From: Bifidobacterium breve
Lineage (GTDB): Bacteria; Actinomycetota; Acidimicrobiia; IMCC26256; PALSA-555
Assembly: GCA_945889545.1 (NCBI GenBank)
Contig: CAMDCC010000041.1
Span: 1-14,523, forward strand
DNA: 14,523 nt
Reading direction: 5' to 3'
In this document: positions 6,292 through 14,385 of the stretch, one piece after another
How the letters are laid out: each line of letters opens with the position of its first letter
How positions within the stretch are numbered: position 1 is the stretch's first letter
Made by a program: the position numbers and the translations under genes
Notes under the pieces: model-generated
The model's input: only the letters and a program-made list of their open reading frames with translations
Told to the model about the DNA's origin: nothing
The model's database searches: none

Positions 6292-6642
6292 TCAGGCCCC
6301 TCTTTCATGCCGAATCGTGTCGCGTCTCTTGCGATCGTCGAGCCGCGCGAACTTGCTCTCCAGGAGGTGCCGAAGCTTCTGAAGCGCACCCCCGCGCGCC
6401 TCGACCAAGGTCGCGGCGTGGTGCGTGACCGCGACCGGCTGCTGACCCGCAGGCCGGGCCTCCAACGTGCAGCACTTGTCGGCGGCGCCGTGCTTGCCGG
6501 CGTTCTCGTCGCTCAAGTGGACCTCCACCCGCGTGAGCCGCTCGCTGAACCGCGACAGCGCCGCGCCGACCTCGGCTTCGACCTCACGGATCAGCGTGTC
6601 ACCGCCTTGGACGGTGTGGTCCGTGGTGACTTCAACCTGCAC
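6292..6642 (-). CDS. short ribosome-hibernation promoting factor (HPF/RaiA family)
   Basis: A 116-residue S30EA/HPF-like protein, expected to bind the 30S decoding region and silence ribosomes in stress or stationary phase. Visible hallmarks are the opening strand QVEVTTDHTV, a long helix (IREVEAEVGAALSRFSERL), the family block VEVHLSDENAGKHGAADKC, then LEARPAGQQPVAVTH and a final helix (LQKLRHLLESKFARL). Only the N-terminal HPF domain is present. The C-terminal dimerisation domain of long HPF is absent, and the chain ends in a basic tail. The start chosen is GTG at 6642: AGGAGG lies five bases upstream and the fold begins directly. ATG at 6666 would add eight residues without a Shine-Dalgarno site. 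It diverges from the binding-protein gene. Confidence 0.8.
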   Translation of the reverse strand: MQVEVTTDHTVQGGDTLIREVEAEVGAALSRFSERLTRVEVHLSDENAGKHGAADKCCTLEARPAGQQPVAVTHHAATLVEARGGALQKLRHLLESKFARLDDRKRRDTIRHERGA

Positions 6643-6671
6643 CTGGGCCTCCTGCTCGCGAAGCATTCACG

Positions 6672-6677
6672 GTAATA
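6672..6677 (-). promoter_or_regulatory. possible -10 of the hibernation-factor gene
   Basis: Reading the minus strand, TATTAC at 6677-6672 resembles an actinobacterial -10. Transcription would start near 6665 and give a short leader with AGGAGG and the GTG start at 6642. This also argues against the upstream ATG at 6666. No -35 match was found. Confidence 0.3.
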
Positions 6678-6704
6678 CCGCGACCTCAGCCCGAACAGAC
6701 GACG

Positions 6705-6721
6705 GCAGCCGCAAGGGCTGC
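6705..6721. repeat. small inverted repeat between divergent genes
   Basis: GCAGCC (6705-6710) and GGCTGC (6716-6721) form a perfect 6-bp stem with a five-base loop. It lies in the spacer between the hibernation-factor and binding-protein genes, upstream of both predicted promoters. It could be an operator; a terminator is unlikely between divergent genes. Confidence 0.3.
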
Positions 6722-6741
6722 GCAAGCTCCAGCAAGGCGGC

Positions 6742-6770
6742 AAGACAAGTCGACGCTCCCGGCGTAGAGT
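6742..6770 (+). promoter_or_regulatory. predicted promoter of the binding-protein gene
   Basis: AAGACA (6742-6747, four of six matches to TTGACA), a 17-base spacer and TAGAGT (6765-6770, fits TANNNT) predict a start near 6777. That leaves a leader of about 24 bases ending in a strong GGGGGG Shine-Dalgarno sequence ahead of ATG 6801. Confidence 0.45.
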
Positions 6771-6800
6771 CGCTCACGTCACTGATGTAGGGGGGTGGCC

Positions 6801-8198
6801 ATGAGGCCCAGGGGAATCGGACAGCGGCGTGTCCGGCACACGCTTGTCGCGCTGATGGTCGCCGCGTTGACGCTGGGGACTTCCACCAGCGCCGGCGCTG
6901 GTGGCGGGGCGCAGGGCGAAGGCGGGAGTGCAGGCGGCAAGCTCACCGACAGCTTCCGAGGCGTCACCGCCAAGACGATCAGGCTCGGCATCGTCATCAT
7001 CGACTACGAGGCGATCAAGGACTTCGTCGACTTCCACCGCGGCGACCAGGAGGAGACCGCGCAGATCTTCGTGGACGAGATCAACGACAACGGAGGCGTC
7101 GGCGGTCGCCAGATCGAACCTGTCTTCCAGACCTACAAGCCGGTTCCCGGTCAAGAGCCCAGCGCACTCAGCCTCTGCACGTCGCTTACCGAGGACGAGG
7201 AAGTGTTCGCGGTGCTCGGTGTGTTCATCGACTTCTCGGGTGACGCGCAGCTGTGCCTCACCCGTGACCACAAGACCATCCACATCGGCCACGAACTCGA
7301 GCAACCCTGGATCGACGAGTCGCCGCCCGGGCTGTTGCTGACGCCCGAGAACACCAAGGAGGAGCTTGCCGCGTCGCTCATCAACCTTTTCAAGGCCGAG
7401 CGTACGCTCAAGGGTCGGACGGTGGCCGTGATCGTCGACCAGGACGCGGAGTCCCGGGCGACCGAAATCGTCGAGCCCGGCCTCGACGGCATCAAGGGCG
7501 TGAAGCGAGGCTCGACCGCGGTGCTGACCGTCACGGGCACCGACACCGCCCAAGCCCAGTCGCAGCTCGACAGCTTCATCGAGCGTTGGAAGACCGAGGA
7601 CGTCGACACCGTCTTCATGGTCGGCCTCCGGGTCTCCGCGGCGCAGTTCGTGGAGAAGATCCATGCCGCGATGCCCAAGGTGCGCTTCATCACCGACGCC
7701 TCGGTGACACTCGCGCAGGCCCAAGACCTGCAATTGGCCGGTGCCGACCCGAACCCCTACGACGGCATGCTCGGGATCGAGGGTGAAACCGAGTCGGAAC
7801 GCTGGGCGAAGAAGAGCCCAGAGCTCCAGCAGTGCGTGGACGTGTGGGAGAAGGCGACCGGCAAGACCGTGCTCGGGCCCGACGAGGTGACCCCCGACGA
7901 CGATGGCCGGGTGGCGGAGATCTACATCGCGGTCGAGGACTTCTGCGGCGAGCTCCTGATGTTCAAGGCCATCGCGGAGAGGGCCGGGCCCAAGCTCACC
8001 AACCGCACCTGGCAAAAGGCCGTCGACAGCTTCGGCCCGATCAAGCTCCCCACGACGAGCCCGGCGTCGCTGTGCAAGGGCAAGTACGGGGCCAAGGACG
8101 GCGGCCGGATCGTCAAGTACGACACCAGCATCGGGACCAGCGGGGACTGGAAGGCCGTCACCAAGATCCAGGACACAAGCGGCGGGAAGTGCGCGTAG
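6801..8198 (+). CDS. ABC transporter substrate-binding protein (type I periplasmic fold, LivJ/LivK-like)
   Basis: A 465-residue exported binding protein, probably the substrate receptor for the fused branched-chain-type ABC transporter encoded next to it. A Sec-type signal peptide is clear: a basic n-region, a hydrophobic core TLVALMVAALTL (14-25) and likely cleavage after Ala33 (SAGA). No lipobox cysteine exists, although Gram-positive receptors are usually lipoproteins. The mature part begins RLGIVIIDYEA and contains ETAQIFVDEINDNGGVGGRQIEPV, the classical ANF-receptor/type I pattern, followed by VFAVLGVF and TVAVIVDQDAESRA. Six cysteines are scattered through the chain and could form disulfides. 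The start is ATG at 6801, with GGGGGG six bases upstream; a GTG at 6795 overlaps that site. The gene ends nine bases from the convergent permease gene. The ligand cannot be predicted. Confidence 0.85.
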   Translation: MRPRGIGQRRVRHTLVALMVAALTLGTSTSAGAGGGAQGEGGSAGGKLTDSFRGVTAKTIRLGIVIIDYEAIKDFVDFHRGDQEETAQIFVDEINDNGGVGGRQIEPVFQTYKPVPGQEPSALSLCTSLTEDEEVFAVLGVFIDFSGDAQLCLTRDHKTIHIGHELEQPWIDESPPGLLLTPENTKEELAASLINLFKAERTLKGRTVAVIVDQDAESRATEIVEPGLDGIKGVKRGSTAVLTVTGTDTAQAQSQLDSFIERWKTEDVDTVFMVGLRVSAAQFVEKIHAAMPKVRFITDASVTLAQAQDLQLAGADPNPYDGMLGIEGETESERWAKKSPELQQCVDVWEKATGKTVLGPDEVTPDDDGRVAEIYIAVEDFCGELLMFKAIAERAGPKLTNRTWQKAVDSFGPIKLPTTSPASLCKGKYGAKDGGRIVKYDTSIGTSGDWKAVTKIQDTSGGKCA

Positions 8199-8207
8199 GA
8201 GGAGCGC

Positions 8208-11042
8208 CTACCTGGGGGCGGTGCTCCGACGGATGGCCCGCTCGTCGGTGCCGAGGTACGAGCTGATGACCCGCGGGTCGTTGCGAACCTCGTCGGGCGT
8301 GCCCTCGGCGATGATCCGGCCGGCTTCCATGCAGTAGACGCGGTCGCTGATCGACATGACCATCGGCAGGTCGTGCTCCACGACGATGAGCGTCGCATCA
8401 AGCTCGTGTTGCACGCGCGTGATCAACGGTCCGAACGCCTCGGCTTCGCGTTGGGCGACACCGGCGGTGGGCTCGTCCAAGCAGAGGACACGCGGCGCCA
8501 CCGCGAGCACCGCCGCGAGCTCTACGATGCGGCGCGTTCCCGTCGACAGCTCGGCGATGTGACGATCGGCGTAGCGGCCGAGGCCGAGGAAGTCGATCAG
8601 CTCCGCGGCGTCGGCTCGCTTCGCCCGCTCACTCCGCTGCGACCACGGCGAACACACCAGCGTTCCCCAGAACGAGGTGCGATACCGGGCTTCGAGCGCG
8701 AGCTGCACCGTCTCGCGCACGCTCAGCTCGGGGAACAGCGTCGCGGCCTGGAACGTGCGGCCGAGTCCGAGCCGCGCTCGCTGGTACGCCTGCTTGTCGC
8801 TCACGTCGTGTCCGAGCAGCTGCACGCTCCCCCGGCTCGGCACGAAGGCGCCGATCGCGTTGAGCAGCGTCGACTTCCCGGCGCCGTTGTTCCCGATCAG
8901 ACCAATCACCTCGCCCTGGTCGGCACGGAAGTCGACGTCGTCCACGGCCACGAGGCCGCCGAAGTTGACAGTGAGCGAGGTGGTCGCCAGCACACTGCCG
9001 TCCGAATTCGTCGCGGCTTCTGCCACTGTCGCGCGGCGAGTCAGCGACGCGGGCGGCGCGGTGGCTGCCTTCGCCGGTGCCGGAGGCAGGCGGCGCTCCA
9101 CCATCGCGAGGATCTGAGCACGAGTCCACGAGCCGATCTGGGCGAACCCGCCGGGGATGTACAGCAGGATGATGAGCAGCCCGATGCTCGAGGTGAGGAG
9201 CGGGATGAGGTCGTTGTCGGGCCAGAAGGTCGGGAGACCGACGATCCAGAGCGCGCCGACCACCGCGCCCGAAACGCTGCCGAGACCGCCGATCACGACC
9301 ATCGCGACGAGCGCGAGTGAGTTGTTGACGAGGAAGAACCGCTCCGCAGGCCCGAACGTCGTGGGTACGGCTCCGAGCACGGCGCCGCCAAGGCCGGCGA
9401 TGAACCCCGCAACCGCGAATGCGGTGAGCTTGACGCGTGCCGGCGAGACCGTCATCGCCGCCGCGGCCTGCTCGTTCTCGCGCACCCCCACGATCATCCG
9501 CCCGACACCCGAACGCCGGAGATGCCCGACCGCGAGGAGCACCACGACGAGCAGCACCAGGACGAAGTAGTAGTAGGCACGGTTCTCGAAGGTGAGCTCC
9601 CACGGCCCGAGGTCGGCGCGCGGGATCTGCACGGTTGACAGGCCGTCAGTGAAGAGATCGAGACGGAAGATGTACGCCTGCGCGGCGATGGCGAACGCGA
9701 GGGTGCTGACTGCGAGGAGCAGCCCCCGTACTCGCAATGCTCCGATGCCGATGATCACCGCGATCGCGCAGGCGGTGAGGGCGCCGCCGAGCACGGTCCA
9801 CGGAAACGCCATCGGCGACAACGAGATGTCGAAGGCGCCGAGGTCGAGCGACAACCCGCGCGCGAGCGTCGCCGCGGTCAATGCCGCGATGCCGCCGAAC
9901 GCCATCTGCCCGAGCGAGAGCTGCCCGCCCCACCCGGTGAGCACAACGACCGAGACCGCACACAGCGCGAACCCCAGGATCACCGCCCACACCTGGTGGC
10001 GCGCCGACAGGTCGGTGGTCAGCGGCGCCGCCGCAGCAACGACGAGGGCAACGAGCCCGACGATCTGCGGGAGCCGCCGGACCCACCAGATGCTGCGCAG
10101 CCGTTCGGGAATCACGGCGACTCGCGGCGCGAACTGGAAGCTCTCCCCGCCAGCTCCATCGCGCCGGCTCACTCGGGCCACCAGGATGACCACGATCACG
10201 AAGAGCACGAACTGGACGAGACCGGTCTGGTTGGTGAAGTGGAACGACAGCACCCGCTCGCCGACACCGATGAGGATCGCGCCGATTGCTGCTCGCGGCA
10301 GCGACACCATGCCACCGATCAGCGCGGCAGCCATGCCCCGCAACAGCGTCTCGGGGCCGATGCTGATGAGCTCGGTCGATCCTCGATCGGTCGCGGTCAG
10401 CAGGACCGCCGTGGCGGACAGGAAACCCGCGATCGACCACACCGCGGTGGACACGAGCTTGGGGTTGATGCCGCTCATCCGAGCAAGGTCGGCGTTGCTC
10501 GCTGACGCCCGGACCTGATCGCCGAATGCCGTGTGGTTCAGCAGCCACCACAGGGCGGTGATCACGATCGGGACCACGATCAGGATCAGGAGTTGGGCCG
10601 CGCTGACGTCGATGCCCAGCCCGGGATGCCACTCTCCTTCGAACGGCAGGGGAAACTGGGTCTGGAGTGTGCCGGTGCGGTAATCGGGCAGCGCAAGGGT
10701 CAACGCCACCGCGAGTTGGGCGACCCCGATCGTGGCGACAAGCACGATCACGCGCGGTGCGCTGAACAACCGTCGGATCACCGCCAGCTCCACGAGTGCG
10801 CCAAAGAGCGTGCCGACCGCGAGTGCGGCGACCAGCGACGGCCAGTACGGCCAGCCGTTCTTGCCGGCCATGATCGCGAACAGCGCCGTGGCTGGGACGC
10901 CGAGGTTGCCGACCGCGAAGTTGATGACGCGGCTGGACCGGTAGACGAGCACGATCCCGATCGCGACCAGCGCGATGATGAGGCCGCCGACGATCCCCTT
11001 GAACAGCAGGTTCGAGGTGATGAACGCCGTGCCGAGGATCAC
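8208..11042 (-). CDS. LivH-LivM-LivG fusion: branched-chain-type ABC permease/permease/ATPase
   Basis: A 944-residue single chain holding three normally separate importer subunits. Residues 1-290 are a LivH-type permease, with a cytoplasmic coupling segment near SNADLARMSGINPKLVSTA (182-200). Residues 320-640 are a LivM-type permease, with the family hallmark GQLSLGQMAFGG (373-384) and coupling helix ENEQAAAAM (522-530). An Ala/Pro linker (about 645-685) leads to a LivG-type ATPase. This has Walker A GNNGAGKST (717-725), Q-loop GRTFQ (761-765), signature LSTGT (832-836, instead of LSGGQ), Walker B VLCLDEPTAG (852-861) and switch His890. It sits in the membrane and probably pairs with the LivF half encoded upstream. 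The start is GTG at 11042, five bases after the upstream stop and without a good Shine-Dalgarno, so translational coupling is likely. Confidence 0.9.
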   Translation of the reverse strand: MILGTAFITSNLLFKGIVGGLIIALVAIGIVLVYRSSRVINFAVGNLGVPATALFAIMAGKNGWPYWPSLVAALAVGTLFGALVELAVIRRLFSAPRVIVLVATIGVAQLAVALTLALPDYRTGTLQTQFPLPFEGEWHPGLGIDVSAAQLLILIVVPIVITALWWLLNHTAFGDQVRASASNADLARMSGINPKLVSTAVWSIAGFLSATAVLLTATDRGSTELISIGPETLLRGMAAALIGGMVSLPRAAIGAILIGVGERVLSFHFTNQTGLVQFVLFVIVVILVARVSRRDGAGGESFQFAPRVAVIPERLRSIWWVRRLPQIVGLVALVVAAAAPLTTDLSARHQVWAVILGFALCAVSVVVLTGWGGQLSLGQMAFGGIAALTAATLARGLSLDLGAFDISLSPMAFPWTVLGGALTACAIAVIIGIGALRVRGLLLAVSTLAFAIAAQAYIFRLDLFTDGLSTVQIPRADLGPWELTFENRAYYYFVLVLLVVVLLAVGHLRRSGVGRMIVGVRENEQAAAAMTVSPARVKLTAFAVAGFIAGLGGAVLGAVPTTFGPAERFFLVNNSLALVAMVVIGGLGSVSGAVVGALWIVGLPTFWPDNDLIPLLTSSIGLLIILLYIPGGFAQIGSWTRAQILAMVERRLPPAPAKAATAPPASLTRRATVAEAATNSDGSVLATTSLTVNFGGLVAVDDVDFRADQGEVIGLIGNNGAGKSTLLNAIGAFVPSRGSVQLLGHDVSDKQAYQRARLGLGRTFQAATLFPELSVRETVQLALEARYRTSFWGTLVCSPWSQRSERAKRADAAELIDFLGLGRYADRHIAELSTGTRRIVELAAVLAVAPRVLCLDEPTAGVAQREAEAFGPLITRVQHELDATLIVVEHDLPMVMSISDRVYCMEAGRIIAEGTPDEVRNDPRVISSYLGTDERAIRRSTAPR

Positions 11043-11047
11043 GATCT

Positions 11048-13261
11048 CTAGCCGCCCTCGGTCCCGAAGAACACCGCACGGACGAGGTCGTCTCGTTCGA
11101 GGAGGTCGGCGGCCGGCCCCTCGAACCGAACCTCACCCTTTTCGAGGAAGATCGCGCGGTCGGCAATGGCGAGCGCCACGTTGAGCGACTGCTCGACGAT
11201 GACCATCGTCTGCCCGCGGGCCTTGAGGCTCTCCACGACTTCGAGGAGCCGTTGGACGACCACCGGTGCGAGGCCCAGCGACAGCTCGTCGATCAGGAGG
11301 ACCTCGGGCTCGTGGATCAGGACGCGCGCGAGCGCGAGCATCTGGCGTTGGCCACCCGAGAGGTTGCCCGCCACCTGACCCCGGCGGTCGGCAAGCTCAG
11401 GGAACAGCTCGAGCACGCGTGCAATGCACTCGGCAGCTTCGCCTCGCGACGCGGCGCTGATCCGGGTGCTGATCGTGAGGTTCTGCTGGACGGTGAGCGC
11501 TGGGAACACTCCCTGCCCGCCGGGCAATGTCATGATCCCGAGCCGGCGGGCTCGAGCCTCGGGCGCGACGTAGGTGATGTTCTGACCGTTGAGCCGGACC
11601 ACGCCGCGTTCGGGCACGCCGAGCCCGCTGATCACCCGGAGCATCGTCGACTTGCCCGCGCCGTTGGTGCCCAGCAGCGCGACGGTCTCACCCTTTTGTA
11701 CCTCGAGGTTCACACCGAACAGCACCTGCACCGGACCGTAGGAGAAGTCGACGTTGGCGAGTTGGAGGGCCGGAACGGCAACACCCCCGTCGTGACGCTT
11801 GTGGTACTCCTCCTGTTCCTCGAGCAGCTCCTCGACGACCAGCGACAGGTCGTGGCGGATGAAGCGCGCGCCGTTCATCAACAGCAACCCGCCGATGATG
11901 GCGGACGGGACGCCCAAGACGATGACGGTGCCCCGCACGCCGATCGCGTCCGTGAGGAAGCCCGAGGCGATCCCGCCGCCGAAGCCGCCGATGAAGAAGA
12001 TGTACATCGTGCTGAGCGCCGCGCCCATGCCTCGCAACCGGTACGGGATGACGGCCTGGAGCACCGGCCTGACCATCGCGAACGCGCAAATGGTGAGCAC
12101 CGCCTGAGGGACGCCGAGCACGACGAACACCGCCCGGCTGTGGGTCGAGTACTGGAGCGGAGTGAACAACGCCGACGGCAGGATCAGCGCCCCGACGAGC
12201 GCGAGCGCCCTGGCCGGGTTCGCGCGGTACACGCGGTCGAAGTACGCGCCGACGAGGGGGAGGAGCGGCAGCGCGGCGACGCCGCTGAGGGTCAGGAGCA
12301 AGCCTCGCTCGATCACATCGGTGACGCCGAGCGTCTCGTCGAGGTACAGCGTGGCCAGCACCGACTGACTGAACAAACCGAAGCCCAGCGCGCAAAATGC
12401 GACGAGGACGGTCCTGATCGTGCGGATGCGCTTGATGCGCGCGAATGCCGCCTCCATCGAGATCGGGGCCGGGTTTTCGTCCTCGATCAACTCACCGAGA
12501 ACGTGTGCCTTCTCGAACTGCCCGCGCGGCGGCTCCTTGATGAAGAACGCGCCGATCGCAGCGATCGAAACCGGGATTCCGAGGATGAACCACGCCCAGC
12601 GCCAGCCCTCGGGGCCACCGGCGATCGTCGCGATCGCGCCGACGAGTACCGGGCTTGCGAGCGCGAGCCCGTGGCCGATCATGTCGTTGAGCGCGGACAT
12701 GCGGGCGCGCACGCCGATCGGGTAGTTGTCGGCGAGCAGGGATCCGTGGACCGGAATCGTGCTCGCCTTGGCGATACCGGTCCCGAACCGCGTCCAGAAC
12801 AACATGAACGCGCTGGTAGCCAAACCGGAGAGGAACACGAAGAAGCCGAAGAACAGGCCCGAGAACCCGACGATGGGCACCCGCTTGACGCGGTCGCTCA
12901 GCCAGCCCAGCGGCACGGCACCCAGCACGAAGAACGCCGCCGAAGCGGTGCCGATGAAGACGATCGCGCCTTTGCTGATACCGAACGTGGCGCGGATCTC
13001 CGGTGCGAGCGTGAAGATCGCCGCGCCCTCGAGCTCGTCGAGCGAGTTGAGCAGCGTGAGGACGACGAACATCATCATGCCGCCCCGCTTGACCCCGTCA
13101 CGCAGCGAAATGGGCGCCGCGTTCACTCCAGGCAGCAGGTCGTCGGGAAAGTTCACCTGGTCGCGGGCTCGCGCTTGGGCTGCGTCTCGGGCGTCCTCCC
13201 CGGCAAGGACCGTCGCGGTCAGCGCGGCAGCATCACCAGGTGATCCGTCGTCTGCGCCCAC
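11048..13261 (-). CDS. MFS transporter fused to a LivF-type ABC ATPase
   Basis: A 737-residue fusion. After an acidic, charged N-terminus (1-60), residues 60-465 form a complete major-facilitator carrier, by hydrophobicity about 12 helices. It has motif A GWLSDRVKRVP (119-129), a central cytoplasmic loop rich in Glu/Arg (about 245-285) and the second-half equivalent around GAYFDRVYRANP. A charged, probably coiled-coil linker (475-490, VEELLEEQEEYHKRH) leads to a LivF-type ATPase (496-737). The ATPase has Walker A GTNGAGKST (531-539), LivF-style LPGGQGVFPALTVQQNL, signature LSGGQRQ (634-640), Walker B EVLLIDELSLGL (653-664) and VEQS with Gln at the switch position, as is typical of LivF. It is the first gene of the operon with LivHMG. 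The start is GTG at 13261, with GGGGGG just upstream. The carrier's substrate is unknown. Confidence 0.88.
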   Translation of the reverse strand: MGADDGSPGDAAALTATVLAGEDARDAAQARARDQVNFPDDLLPGVNAAPISLRDGVKRGGMMMFVVLTLLNSLDELEGAAIFTLAPEIRATFGISKGAIVFIGTASAAFFVLGAVPLGWLSDRVKRVPIVGFSGLFFGFFVFLSGLATSAFMLFWTRFGTGIAKASTIPVHGSLLADNYPIGVRARMSALNDMIGHGLALASPVLVGAIATIAGGPEGWRWAWFILGIPVSIAAIGAFFIKEPPRGQFEKAHVLGELIEDENPAPISMEAAFARIKRIRTIRTVLVAFCALGFGLFSQSVLATLYLDETLGVTDVIERGLLLTLSGVAALPLLPLVGAYFDRVYRANPARALALVGALILPSALFTPLQYSTHSRAVFVVLGVPQAVLTICAFAMVRPVLQAVIPYRLRGMGAALSTMYIFFIGGFGGGIASGFLTDAIGVRGTVIVLGVPSAIIGGLLLMNGARFIRHDLSLVVEELLEEQEEYHKRHDGGVAVPALQLANVDFSYGPVQVLFGVNLEVQKGETVALLGTNGAGKSTMLRVISGLGVPERGVVRLNGQNITYVAPEARARRLGIMTLPGGQGVFPALTVQQNLTISTRISAASRGEAAECIARVLELFPELADRRGQVAGNLSGGQRQMLALARVLIHEPEVLLIDELSLGLAPVVVQRLLEVVESLKARGQTMVIVEQSLNVALAIADRAIFLEKGEVRFEGPAADLLERDDLVRAVFFGTEGG

Positions 13262-13288
13262 CGGTCCCCCCGTTGCTGGCAGGACCGG

Positions 13289-13294
13289 ATCGTA
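13289..13294 (-). promoter_or_regulatory. -10 box of the fused transporter operon
   Basis: On the minus strand TACGAT at 13294-13289 is a good actinobacterial -10. Transcription would begin near 13282, giving a leader of about 20 bases that contains the GGGGGG ribosome site of the GTG at 13261. The -35 region has no consensus match. One arm of the inverted repeat (13314-13323) lies there, which would suit activator or repressor control. Confidence 0.45.
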
Positions 13295-13313
13295 TGACGT
13301 TCCCGCGCGTCAC

Positions 13314-13379
13314 GGGCGCCAGCACCCAGCGCCGCATCCTCGTGACACTCCGCCCCCACACCCACAATCGCTGGCGCCC
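13314..13379. repeat. perfect 10-bp inverted repeat in a divergent promoter region
   Basis: GGGCGCCAGC (13314-13323) is the exact reverse complement of GCTGGCGCCC (13370-13379), with 46 bases between the arms. Each arm also contains the palindrome GGCGCC. A further partial copy, GCGCC, lies at 13329-13333. The arms fall near the -35 regions of the leftward transporter promoter and the rightward WYL promoter. A shared operator is the simplest reading; the regulator is not identified, though the adjacent WYL proteins are candidates. Confidence 0.45.
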
Positions 13380-13384
13380 AGCCA

Positions 13385-13401
13385 ACGTGCGACGATGCCC
13401 G
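13385..13401 (+). promoter_or_regulatory. extended -10-like element of the WYL regulator operon
   Basis: This holds the same 17 bases as 4458-4474, with TG-C-GACGAT (hexamer 13391-13396). Transcription would begin near 13403, about 17 bases before the GTG at 13420. No -35 match is present; the arm GCTGGCGCCC of the inverted repeat covers that position. Confidence 0.45.
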
Positions 13402-13419
13402 CTGGACTGGGGGGTCGCG

Positions 13420-14385
13420 GTGGCAGGACGGACGGGAGCATCACCGGCGGAGCGGATCCTCGATCTCGCGGCGTACCTGAAGGCCCGGCGTGGGACGCAG
13501 GTGACGCTCAGCGACATCTGCTCCGACGTGCCGGGCTACGACGACACCGGTGCGCCGCGCGACGACCACGGCGAGCTCGTGGCCGACACGCGTGAGTGGG
13601 AGACGTTGCGCAAGAAGGTGGCCCGCGACCTCAAGGACCTCGCCGAGCAGTGGAACATCCACGCCGATTGGGACGAGGGCGCCAAGACCTACATGTTGCG
13701 GCCGGCGTTCTTCACGCCCGACGAGCGGGCCGCGCTGATCGCCGCGGCGGCGACCGTCGATGTGCGTGGTCCGGGTGAAGAGCACCCCGGCGATCTCGGT
13801 GCCGCGGTGGATGACGCCTACGCGCAAGTGGTGGTGGGCGTGCCCGACCTGGTGGTGGCGCTGCGCAACGCGTGCGCGACCGGCACGCCGGTGCTGTTCC
13901 GTCATGGTGGGCACGAACGCGTGCTCCAGCCGTTTGCGCTTGGGCAGTGGCAGACCCACTGGTACGTGGCGGGATGGTGCCCCGACGCGCAAGCGATGCG
14001 GCGGTATCGCCTCGACCGTATCGAGCAGCCGGATGCCGGCGAGGCTGCGATCACGCCTGCCGGTGATCCAGAGAGCTTCACCGTGCCCGAGTGGTTCCGC
14101 GCCGACCTGGCCTTCGACATGGACCCCAACTCGTGGGGCCACGACGCGGCTCTGCACGCACGCGTGCGGGTGGGGCTCGATCACCTGCCGGCGTTCCTGC
14201 GCGACGTAGGCGGCGTCGTGGACGGCCGCACCGACGAACACGCCGACGTTGTCCTCACCGTCCGTCACTACCAGTGGACGCGCGACCGGATCCTCGGGTT
14301 CCGCGGGCACGCGGTGCCGCTGGAGCCGCCCGAACTCGTGGCGCTCGTGCGCGAGCACCTCACGGCGACCGCCGGGGCCGCGTGA
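13420..14385 (+). CDS. WYL-domain transcriptional regulator, PafB-like
   Basis: A 321-residue DNA-binding regulator. Residues 7-95 form a winged-helix region of the PafB kind: AERILDLAAYLKARRGTQVTLSDI, a GYDD-containing loop, then LRKKVARDLKDLAEQWNI. A linker with FFTPDERAALIAAA follows. The WYL ligand-sensing domain (about 145-215) contains HWYVAGW (180-186) and RRYRLDRI (194-201), and a WCX-like C-terminal extension spans about 240-315. PafB and PafC of actinobacteria act as a pair to activate DNA-damage genes; here too a second gene overlaps the stop. The start is GTG at 13420, with GGGGGG five bases upstream; more upstream in-frame starts run into the promoter region and code for non-conserved residues. 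Assignment to PafB itself, rather than another WYL regulator, is inferred. Confidence 0.82.
   Translation: MAGRTGASPAERILDLAAYLKARRGTQVTLSDICSDVPGYDDTGAPRDDHGELVADTREWETLRKKVARDLKDLAEQWNIHADWDEGAKTYMLRPAFFTPDERAALIAAAATVDVRGPGEEHPGDLGAAVDDAYAQVVVGVPDLVVALRNACATGTPVLFRHGGHERVLQPFALGQWQTHWYVAGWCPDAQAMRRYRLDRIEQPDAGEAAITPAGDPESFTVPEWFRADLAFDMDPNSWGHDAALHARVRVGLDHLPAFLRDVGGVVDGRTDEHADVVLTVRHYQWTRDRILGFRGHAVPLEPPELVALVREHLTATAGAA

Noticed and set aside
8195..8211. GTAGG/CCTAC hairpin spanning both convergent stop codons as a bidirectional terminator
   Set aside because: The stem is only 5 bp with a 7-base loop and no T-tract. It arises mainly because both genes end in TAGG.
9592..10518. Plus-strand frames opposite the LivHMG gene
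   Set aside because: Ser/Thr/Arg-rich shadow translation with no motifs. The minus strand is continuous permease sequence.
11252..13243. Very long plus-strand reading frame opposite the MFS-LivF gene
   Set aside because: Its translation is Arg/Asp/Glu/His-rich low complexity, the usual shadow of a high-GC gene. The minus strand shows full MFS and ATPase motifs.
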